A DNA stretch of 64,000 nt, from contig JASEVX010000005.1 in NCBI GenBank assembly GCA_031761405.1, forward strand, positions 9,583,040-9,647,039. Reading direction: 5' to 3'. Made by a program: the position numbers and the translations under genes. Source of the stretch: Serripes groenlandicus. Taxonomy: Eukaryota > Mollusca > Bivalvia > Cardiida > Cardiidae. Position 1 is the first letter of the stretch. The number at the start of each line of letters is the position of its first letter. The notes beneath the pieces were generated by a model. The model was not told where the DNA came from and did not search any database. It saw only the letters and a program-made list of their open reading frames with translations. This document shows, piece by piece, positions 38,426 to 47,268 of this stretch.

Positions 38426-40229
38426 AGACGCATTCTATATTGCCTTTTTGTCATAAACTTGTTAAAACATGCTATACAACTTGCAGTTTGTATGCAATAA
38501 AGCATATTGTATTGAATTATATTGTATATACATATACTCTTACAATTGTTTAATATTAACCATTTTTTGTCCACAAACAACAGATCTGCAGCAGACGACG
38601 TTGAATGGAGAAGTATTTGCGAGTTAACTTTTTGCTAATTTTTTTTCAAATGTCAACTGCTGCAGAAGCGTTCGTAAGCGTCTGTATTTTCGAAAGGGCG
38701 TACAGTTGTTGTTTTGTGACAGAGAACTTTGATAAATCTAACAAATTTAGAATAATGCGTTTGAGATGTTGATAAAATGTAGAGAATGTGCAGAATTAAC
38801 ATTTGAAAATAAAACAGACACGTGTTTATGAATTATTGAACATTGATGAGTGTATTGCAAATCCACACGAAACCTGATCTTTAGAGTTTTTATAATTTCA
38901 CTAATTAAAGTCATACATTTGTCTTGAACTGCTGTCTAGCGAACATGACACTGTGCTTTTCGGACTAGAACATAAGACTGATCAAGATTCATCTAGTTGC
39001 AAAATCAACCGCTGTGAAATTCTGTGTGAAATTATCAACACGCTAATAATTAAAAACAATCAGGATCAACATATATCTAAATAGTTTATACAAATCAGAA
39101 CGCTCGGGCTAAACACGTAACGAGCCTAGTTTACGTATTAACATAAGCAATACACAGCGATAAGCATAACAAAATCAAAGCCAGAAACACGAAAATACAG
39201 TGGTAGAGTGGTAGAAAGTCAGTGTACCTTAGCAAAGGTCCAGATTTCGAACCCCGTGATGAGCGCGGTTTAACCTTTGGTAATTTATCTCCAGAATTAC
39301 TGGTAGCTCTCAAGGAAACACAAATCGATCATGATTATGTAAGCTCAACGTTTGTATCGCGATCCACGAATATAAAAAGAAGAAGTTTAAAATAAACCAA
39401 TGAGGATTGTACATTTTGGGGATATGTCCTTGATCAATTTAGATGTCAATGTTCCCTGCTCACCTGTCTTTATTAAAATGGAGTTTTATGTGTGTGGAAA
39501 ATGACGTCCCTATCATCAAGATTACAAAGTTTATGAGAATATTGGGGTTAAAACTAGTGAAAAGACGAGTTGTCTCTCTTCATATAGTATATAGTTTGTC
39601 TATGGTGAATTGCCGTTTGGGCAGACGACAACAATGTGTGACGTCATTTCTACGATAGGGATAACCGAAACAAATCATAAAAATATAGACAGGAGGCCCA
39701 TTTCTTGTGAAATATATCACTCAGTACTGAGCAAGTGATAACAAAAACAGTGTAATTTGAAAAAAAGGAATAGTAATTCCACTCTATGTTTAGAATTGTG
39801 GTCTATGTAAAATTGATATTACTAGTTGAAATTGTTGGGATATGTAAATAGTATCCCTGTATAGGTTCTGTTTAAATACTGTCACAGATAACCATATATA
39901 TGTTATATAGATACAATCTACTATAGTTGAATCTTTGGCTTAAACAATACGCAAATCACACTGTTTTATACACTGAAACTACAACAAGTGTTTTAATTAT
40001 ACCAGTAACAGCTATATTTTGTCTGTCATCAGGCAAGCTAGGAGATATGTCTACAATGCCTTAAAAAAGGAGGTCTGGAGTGCTTTGGATGGGAAGGAGT
40101 GTAATGTATTGACATTTGAATACCAGATCCCTGTTTGACATTGGATAGTTTTTCCATTGACTGTACGAAAGAGAGTGAGTCAAACAAACTTGATACTTTA
40201 TGTGGAATGTTGACAATTATCCAGTTTAA
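38426..40229. other. intergenic, with one tRNA-like trace
   Basis: At 38590 CTGCAGCAGACGACG is an end of the palindromic short element family. At about 39195-39265 a tRNA-like sequence (AGTGGTAGAGTGGTAG ... GATTTCGAACCCCG) probably marks a SINE head. No gene seen. Confidence 0.4.
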
Positions 40230-41340
40230 GGCAAATTAAATAGCGATCAATACGGCAGCATAGATTGATAACTTGTTACCTAGTCTATTATTGACTGTTA
40301 TAACCATTTCTGCCTCAACTGCCTGATCTGTATCTTTACTAACGTCAGTATATATCTTTAGATACTCGGCAAAGTTTGAGTTGATATGATCATTTGTGAT
40401 TTCTAAAATGTTGGGCGGATGATCATTCTTATTGAACATTAGACTTAGGGACATGTCGACTACAGGATTAGTTAGATTCCAGGGTTACAAGAGGCGCTGT
40501 CTGAAGTCTGCCACATTGCATTCATGAATCCGATATTCTTCGGCCAGCTGTTGCACAGCGGCTCCAACTGGAAGCGTTGGGCGCTTATATTTGGATTTTT
40601 CGAAGAAACCGGATCCTATGATAGTGTTCACAGGGTTGCAATGTCTGCTTTTGACTCTAGCCCAGTATTTAAGTGTTTGTTCTTCTCGAACAAGATGTAG
40701 CGGTTCAATCCCGGCTTCCTGTTCTAATTCATGGGATGTGGTATTAGGAAGAGCTCTCAGAGCTTAAGTTAGATCCCTCCGTTGGATAGTATTTAGTCTC
40801 TTAAGATTGGATTCTCTTGCACAAGATACGATTACGACACAGTATTCTATCTTTGGACGTATTAGGGATTTAAAGAGAAGCAGGAGCTAATTTGTGAAGA
40901 TCCGAAACGTGTGTTCCTTAGCATTCTCATTCAATTTAAGTCCCGTTGGCATTTAGTGACCAGTTCGTCTATGTGTGACTGTAATCATCAAGAGTCATGC
41001 CTAGACATTTTATAGTCTTCTTAATTTGAATTTTTGAGTTTCGCAAAGATACGTCCACTTGGTGTTTATTTTGATTTCCGAAAAGTATTACTACTGTTTT
41101 AGTCTGACTAATTTTGAAGCCCCAATGTTGGGACCAGCGCCAGATGTAGTCAAGCCCATTGTGTACCTTTCTTTGTAGGTGTTGAATGTTGCCTCCACAT
41201 ACCCAACTGCCTGAGTCGTCTTTATAAATAAACCAGACGCTATTAAATAGTCCATGTTGGCAGATGACCAGTTTTCCACGAAGAATAATATGCAGAGTGT
41301 TGGTGAGAAACAGTCTGGTCGTGGTATAATCGAAAACCAG
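40230..41340 (-). pseudogene. Jockey-like LINE remnant: reverse transcriptase to RNase H
   Basis: Read on the minus strand, 41340-40990 holds reverse-transcriptase pieces: a frame with SPTLCILFF-like and GLDYIWRWSQHWGF-like text, then KISQTKTVVILFGNQ and IKCLGMTLD, the usual thumb-side motifs. Further on, 40454-40236 encodes YLKIYTDVSKDTDQAV and SIYAAVLIAI, matching the first part of a LINE RNase H domain (YTDGSK...AEL.AI). At least four stops and frame changes separate these pieces. It is a dead copy. Confidence 0.8.
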
Positions 41341-41424
41341 TTTACAATGAGTTTACCTCTGGAAAACGTAAATCCATAACACAACGAAGAACACAATGGT
41401 GATTTTGAATCTTAATGACCAAGG

Positions 41425-43999
41425 TTTGGAAACACCGGGCGTTAATCCAGTGAATGAATGTTCACGAAAATAAGTTAATCCTTGACGACATATTTATTGC
41501 AGTAGGAGTTAAAGCAAGATATATTGTTTCCTGTCCTTTTTCTTGTGTCAGTGCAGTTCAATAACTCGTTTATATATTGTACAGAAATGAGATAACTAGG
41601 GTTTATATTTAAGGTTTAACCGTAACAGATCAGATTTTTGAATATAAAAAAACCCAGTTTGTAAATTGTGACAAAACTGACTTACAGAAATTTTAAAATA
41701 ACACAAATTTCCGTCAAATATATTTTCTTGTACGACCTTCTTTTGATCATGCCTCGAAAACCCCATTGCTTCTTCAACTGAAAAACCTTGTTCTTAATTT
41801 CGCGGACGGACTGCTGACGTTCCAACCGGTTGCCAATTCTTGAAAATCCGTTTCCCGATATGTAGTTTGCTGCAAGCCTTGCGAGTTGCCATGTGCAATT
41901 ATCAAAATGTTAGGGTGACACGTAAACAATCTTGAACCAAGTATTTTATAACAGTCCAGACCATCTCATTGGTTTTGTGCTATGGCCTACATATACAAGT
42001 TTCTAGGCACACAACAAAAGACGAGTTGCACAAAGAAATATTGGTATGGTAACATCAATGTCTACAGAACGTAGAACGTTTGGGTATTTGAAAAACCAGT
42101 TTAATTTGTAAAAATGAGTGAACGGAAACAAGTGAACGACTGTTAGGAGAAGGACAAGACATCCGAAACATGTAAATTACTTTGTAACAAGGTGATGTTA
42201 TAACCGTATAGCATGAGGCTAATTATATGAAAATATGAGGAATCGATTAGTTTTCTTATTGAACAGAATGAGACCAACTAGTCACAAATAAAAGATCATC
42301 GATGATCGACGTTATGGGAAATGAACAAACATGCAGTGTCAGGTCATGCATATCCCCTGTATTTATTGCTCCAATAATATTATTGTATAGATTAAAGATA
42401 TATTGAAGAAACTGTATTCAATTTCTCGAACTACTACAAATGATTGATTGATCAACGCCATTTTTCAACAATTTGTCAGTCATACCATGGCGTCCAGTTC
42501 ACCTAGCTTTCTCACACCAGTAGACCACATAGACTATAAGCCCATTGGTGAAAGACGAATGACGCATGTCAGTGACTTTTGTCAAACGTATGAAAAAATG
42601 TTGGCCTAGATGGGATTCGAACTCATTACAGTTGATATGGCTAACATGATGACATTGCCGTCATGGTTAAACAACACAAGCTTCATATTGCCTGTTGGAT
42701 TTAACAGATCATTTCTAAATGGAAATACACAGGTACGTATAAAGCCCCGACTTGTCGTTTTAAAAATCTGGGCAATACCTCAACAGATTAAACACACATG
42801 GACGATTAAATTGAAACAGAAGATCATCTATACACAGTGACTATGAATTAACCGCAGACGTCTGCATATATCAGTCTTGTCACTTCTTTCAAAAATAGTT
42901 AAGACTGTGAATTGAATATATGGAAACGAGCGCTGTCACTAATAGGGTGGGAATTAAAGTACGTCTTGCTTTTGAAGTTTCAGAAATAAAACTAATCCCC
43001 GATTTAATTAAAGTTCTGCAGGCTCTCATTCTATCGCAAAACACTTCGATTGCCAATTCTGAATAGGCTTGGGAGGAAATTGGTCCGAAATTAACGGCCG
43101 TGATATTCAGGAAATGTTATAAAAACAGTAAACTCTATCGGCGATAATCCGTAAAAGAGCTGCTTTCATTAATTTAGGTTCAACACTTCAATCCTTAAAC
43201 GACCTTCTGTCCCCCGATATAAAGATTCGTTTAAATCTCATTTTCGACGATTATGACATTCATAAAACAATGACAAATCCATCTATCTAAGTGTTTCAAC
43301 CACCCGTATGATAATTGTAGCTTGTCTGACAATTTCGGGTGTTATTGCATCTGTTTAGAGAGAGTGAAGATTGGTGAGCCTAATGCATACGCACAGTCTT
43401 GTATGTAACATACCAAATTGCCAGGCACCGTGCAAATAAATTTGAGCGATTATCTGCGAAACAACGTTTAGTATATGATACCAGTGCAGATCCAGATCAG
43501 CTAGCGCATCTAAGAGGTCAGAATTGGCTCTGTAATGTTCGCCAATTAGTCATATAATGTTTCAATGAACTTCTATAAATCAGTATTCATTTGGAACCCT
43601 CACATTAATGCATATGAATGTGGTTTTAAACACGGGTAATAAGTACGTGAATGTCTATACACTGCTCATCTACTCTCACATTGATCCCTTTACAAGCCAC
43701 CGGCAACCCTCTCACTATTTCGGGAGTGGCATAAACTCAGGACATGGGTAAAAATCAAAGACACGAAATCATCCATATCAATCGGGTTTTATAATACGTT
43801 ACCAGGGAATCTGACACTTATTTGTAACACTTGATATTAGTGATATGAAATATCGTTATATAGTCTGCAGCATCTTGCATTATATTTGGTTGTGGCACAA
43901 GAAATGCCTACCTGTTATTTAATAAAATGATCAACCTTCTCTAAAGCCTTTACCTTTTATATCATAGTTAAATGTTGTCTGTAGTAAAATAAATGGCCA
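41425..43999 (+). repeat. dispersed duplicated unit, second copy (uninterrupted)
   Basis: Corresponds to 28490-30217 joined to 34293-35490, but without the 4-kb insert. It includes a reverse SINE at 42470-42690 and the block beginning ACCGCAGACGTCTGCATATA at 42852. Homology to the other copies stops near 43999, right after GTAGTAAAATAAATGGCC, which I take as the left limit of newer inserted DNA, perhaps the Polinton-like element. Confidence 0.78.
42470..42690 (-). repeat. tRNA-derived SINE (family 2), reverse, inside the duplicated unit
   Basis: Reverse-complement landmarks GAGTTCGAATCCCATC, GGCCAACAT, GACAAAAGTCACTGACATG, CGTCATTCGTC and GGTGAACTGGACGCCATGG. It sits at the same place as the copy at 29690 in the other unit, so the insertion preceded the duplication. 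Confidence 0.62.
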
Positions 44000-44070
44000 C
44001 TTTGGAGGCATTTCAGGAAATGGCTTAAGTGGGTTTTTTAAGTGGTTGTTGAAGTCATCACCTAACAATA

Positions 44071-44084
44071 CGCTGACGTCAGCG
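44071..44084. promoter_or_regulatory. palindromic CRE-like site upstream of the macro-domain frame
   Basis: CGCTGACGTCAGCG is a perfect 14-bp palindrome containing the bZIP/CREB core TGACGTCA. It lies 127 bp before the ATG at 44211. A regulatory role is inferred only. Confidence 0.35.
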
Positions 44085-44210
44085 TCGGAAACATTAATAC
44101 CATATTTGGGGGAGCACAGAAAATAAGACAGGCAACCTGCGCAGTGAGTCATTCGTATGTTTTATAACTCTATGGTATAAACGATAATTGCGAACACATT
44201 ATTTTCAAAC

Positions 44211-44384
44211 ATGGGTGGAGTATCTTTCGTAGATGGTGATATAACTGATATTCGTAACGTCCACGCCATAGTACATCAAGTCAATTGTCTCACAGTTAAA
44301 CCGCACGGGTTATCGGCAATAATAGGTAAGAAATACCCGTGGGCAGACGTTTACTCGAAAAAGACGTCGCTTAATTCCACGTAG
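44211..44384 (+). pseudogene. macro-domain protein, N-terminal fragment
   Basis: A 57-codon frame starts MGGVSFVDGDITDI and continues with VHQVNC and HGLSAIIGKKYPWADVY. This order (strand 1, ITD.., V.Q.NC, G.S..I..KYP..D.Y) fits the N-terminal third of macro domains, which bind ADP-ribose or its derivatives. Full domains have about 130-190 residues; here a TAG follows shortly after YSKK and I could not pick up the rest in the next 500 bp, so the gene is truncated or split. It is close to the left limit of the inserted DNA and ahead of the polymerase promoter, so it may be element cargo. Alternative: a host-derived fragment. Confidence 0.5.
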
Positions 44385-44885
44385 TATGTATGGAAGCGCA
44401 TAAAGAGCTTATTCGGAGCAATGATTTCGCTACTTATAGATATGTCCGTGTAAGGGTTAATCACATATACAGTTTTCCAAGATACACCCTTTGTATGAAC
44501 AGAAGTCGATGTAAGCGTCTTGATTTAAAAAGTATAGGTTAAAGGCGGTGTATGTTAACGCAAAGTATCGAACGATATAAATTCCGTAAATCAGAAAGTG
44601 TGTCGTCACAGTTTTTTTTATTAAAACGGTTTCTATATCTTTTTGTAATGGTATTCTAAGAAATTAAAGCTAAGACGGAATGAAGTTAAGGATAATCCAT
44701 TGACTAACCACTTAAAGTTTTCGAGCCATCTTATCTTATTTATCACGGAAATTTACTACGTGATCAAGCTTGTCAAATGTATAGCTTCACCGGAAACATC
44801 TTTACCTTATATGATAACGACGCTACGGAATATTACTAAGCATCATCAACCAGAAATGACGTGGCGTCATTCTCGAGAATGATTT
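44385..44885. other. no gene seen
   Basis: Short frames only. A second part of the macro domain was looked for here and not recognised. Confidence 0.4.
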
Positions 44886-45170
44886 TATCAACCAATGAAT
44901 TTTAAAATCAGACAAGGACTGACGCTACTTAATGGACATCCGTTGCGACATATTTTAAAAATAACGGAGTCTCATTAACCAATAAAAACGTAATGTTTTC
45001 TGTTTACCGGAAAGAACAATATCTTATTCAGCAATACGGTAGCGTGATTCGTAATTTTGAGTTGATGAGTATATATAGGAGTCATATTCAAATAACATAA
45101 CATCATTAAGGGGTCATTATAAAAACCTTTAGAGTTTTATTGTTATATCATCACATATTTCATAAAGAAG
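44886..45170 (+). promoter_or_regulatory. candidate promoter and non-coding first exon of the polymerase gene
   Basis: Two CCAAT boxes (ACCAATGAA near 44890, ACCAATAAAAAC near 44978) precede a TATA box TATATATAGG at 45070-45079. About 90 bp downstream AAAGAAG is followed by a consensus donor GTAAGT at 45171. This arrangement fits a TATA promoter with a spliced leader exon ending at 45170 and reading towards the polymerase exons that begin at 47269. No leader-to-coding junction could be verified. Confidence 0.45.
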
Positions 45171-45473
45171 GTAAGTGTTACTTTATTTGAGCATGATTTC
45201 TAACTTACGATCACCTTATGGTTTATGTACTGATAATTCATATTCGCTATTTACTGTACGAATAAATAAAACAAAAGAAAACAGGATACATTTTTCACTA
45301 ACAGAATTTATCCGCCACGTTTAAAATGCCCTTTGTTATATTGTTTTCAATACACGCGGATGTACTTATTTCATTTTTCCTTCACAATCCTAGTATAAAA
45401 ATATAAAAAAAGATATTTACATCTGTTATATTTTATTTTTTTATTTTTTGAAAACAAAAACAAAACAAAACAA

Positions 45474-45677
45474 TTATGAGGACAAAATTGTACTCATGTT
45501 GCTTCTAATTAAGGCACATTGCCTCTGCATTTCCTCAATTTTTCTCTCCAACTCCTGTAACCTCCTCATTTCTCCCCTACACTCGATCTGGAGAAGAAAA
45601 AAAAAATATACATTTGATAAATGTAATATTATTTTAACTCCGGTACATCATAGATATCATATAAGTTAAATACATGT

Positions 45678-45711
<34 letters not shown>

Positions 45712-45775
45712 CACACACACACATGATCATTAGTGTGTTAAATATATGAATGAAATATATATTTTATTCTCTCTT

Positions 45776-45824
<49 letters not shown>

Positions 45825-45846
45825 ATCTCTCTCTCTCTCTCTCTCC

Positions 45847-45935
<89 letters not shown>

Positions 45936-46594
45936 AGCCCCTGTAACTCGGACAGGGAGTTGTAAGTTCAAATTCCGGCTAGGTCAACTTTTCTTTCCGA
46001 CGTTTAACAAGAATCAATACGGTATGCGTCATTCGTCTTCCATTAATGTGCTAAATTTATGTGAAAAAGCAGCCAGTTGTGTAATATTAGTGTGAGAAAA
46101 CCAGGAAATACATGAGTAGAACTGGTCACGTGATATAACTGAAAAATTATTTAAAAAAAAAAAACGATGTTCATCCTCAAACAATCAATTTATCTCTCTT
46201 TATCTCTCACACATGACAATATTCTGGGTTATAAAAACGCTACTTACCACTTTTGCTTCAGATTCCCACTTAATGGGCTGAAAAATAAAAATAAAATAAA
46301 AATAACCTACTGTATGCGTATTATTACTTAATTTTCCAGTAGTTTGTCTGTATTAAGTTGTCAATTCGGGGGTCTTTCTTTTAATTTCGAACTCAGCACG
46401 GCTAACATTCTCTGCGATGATTGACAAAATGCTATCTTTACGTAAATAGACTGAAAAGTTATTGATAACAAAAAAAGGGGGTATTTGGTTGGTCTTTTAA
46501 AAAAACGAGAAAAAAAAAAAATTACAGACTCGTCCCAATTCTCTTCCTCCGCAAACAATCTGTTACGGGGGTTTTTAGGCCACCCCTGGGAAGG
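45474..46594 (-). CDS. 3' exons of a minus-strand coiled-coil gene (three exons, one of 30 bp)
   Basis: Three segments fit together on the minus strand, all phase 0. Exon 46526-46594 (69 nt) lies between TGTATTACAG and GTAATT. Exon 46248-46277 (30 nt) lies between TTTTTCAG and GTAAGT. Terminal exon 45474-45587 follows TTCTTCTCCAG and ends with TAA. Together they encode 70 residues. The first exon has NRLFAEEENWDES, the microexon encodes PIKWESEAKV, and the last encodes a heptad-type helix with GEMRRLQELERKIEEMQRQ, a likely coiled coil for dimerisation. Upstream exons were not found; a SINE begins within 50 bp of the first one. The protein is not recognised. It lies within the element but on the opposite strand to the polymerase, so it is either element cargo or a host gene fragment. 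Confidence 0.55.
45680..45931. repeat. microsatellites: (TA)n(CA)n, then (TGTC)n(TC)n
   Basis: (TA)n and (CA)n span about 45681-45723. (CTGT)n followed by a long (CT)n tract spans about 45776-45931. Open frames of Arg/Glu or Ser/Leu repeats on both strands are artefacts of the (TC)n tract. Confidence 0.92.
45931..46150 (+). repeat. SINE (family 2)
   Basis: GAGCCCCTGTAACTCGGACA head, GTTGTAAGTTCAAATTCCGG B-box-like stretch, then TTTCTTTCCGACGTTTAACA, TATGCGTCATTCGTCTTCC, AAAGCAGCCAGTTGTG and GAGAAAACCAGGAAATACAT. It lies in the intron between the coiled-coil exons of the minus-strand gene. Confidence 0.68.
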
Positions 46595-46639
46595 CTGTAA
46601 TACATAAAGATAATAAAATATACTTTTATATTTATAACC

Positions 46640-47115
46640 GCGTCTCGGTAACTCAGTAGGGGGAGTTGTAAGTTCGAAAACAGGCTCTGGCAACTTTCTT
46701 TCCGTTTTTTGAAGGAATCCGCTGTGGTCGAGAGGTTAGCGTAGGGGATTTCAAAAACCGGGTGCCCCGGGTTCGATCCCCAGTCGCGGCACTACTGTCA
46801 TAGTGGAGTGCCCTTGGGCAAGGCACATTTTCTAGCCTAGTACTGGTTTGTTTACCCAGGGATCATGAATAATTAAATTTAATTGCGCGCTAAATGACCT
46901 TAGCTGTCGATGCGCCGTAAAACAATATACAGTACATTCATTCATTCATTCCGACGTTTGACAAAAGTCAATGCGACATGCGTCATTCATCTTTTCATCA
47001 AATGAGCTAATTCTATGTGGAAAAAAAGCAGCCAGCTATTTAGGAAGATTATCATATAAAGTCGGAGAAAACCAGGAAAATCCGTCTGTAGGTGAACTGT
47101 CCGCCGTTTTATGAC
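46640..47115 (+). repeat. SINE (family 2) interrupted by another SINE
   Basis: Head 46640-46714: GTCTCGGTAACTCAGTAGGG ... GTTGTAAGTTCGAAAACAGG ... CTTTCTTTCCG. The body resumes at about 46951 with CCGACGTTTGACAAAAGTCA and runs to GTGAACTGTCCGCCG near 47110. The two halves flank the unit at 46716-46950. Confidence 0.68.
46716..46950 (+). repeat. tRNA-derived SINE (family 1), nested
   Basis: Head: CGCTGTGGTCGAGAGGTTAG and CCGGGTTCGATCCCCAGTCG. Body: GTGCCCTTGGGCAAGGCACA, a central block found in many metazoan SINEs, then AGCTGTCGATGCGCCGTAAA and a (CATT)n 3' tail. The tRNA-like head has partly complementary ends but carries no amino-acid-specific structure I can trust. Confidence 0.78.
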
Positions 47116-47161
47116 GAACAAATATCTCTAATAAGTCGCATTAATTTAATTACACATAACA

Positions 47162-47268
47162 TTTTTTTTTTTTTTTATATATATATATTATATTTTATGT
47201 ATGTGAAATAAGTATTAGTAATAAACATAATAATTATAATAATAATAATAGTAATAATTTAATTTCAG
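47162..47268 (+). other. intron before the first recognisable polymerase exon
   Basis: Low-complexity T and TA/TAA tracts ending in AATTTCAG at 47261-47268. The preceding exon, which should hold the first exonuclease motif, was not found. Confidence 0.45.

Noticed and set aside
43931..44152. Minus-strand 73-codon frame at the element's left limit
   Set aside because: It spans the junction of duplicated host sequence and new sequence, and no domain is recognised.
45738..45971. Arg/Glu and Ser/Leu repeat frames
   Set aside because: Translations of a (TC)n/(TGTC)n microsatellite.
46727..46800. tRNA-Leu or tRNA-Ser-like gene
   Set aside because: The head has partial end pairing but is joined to a SINE body and a (CATT)n tail.
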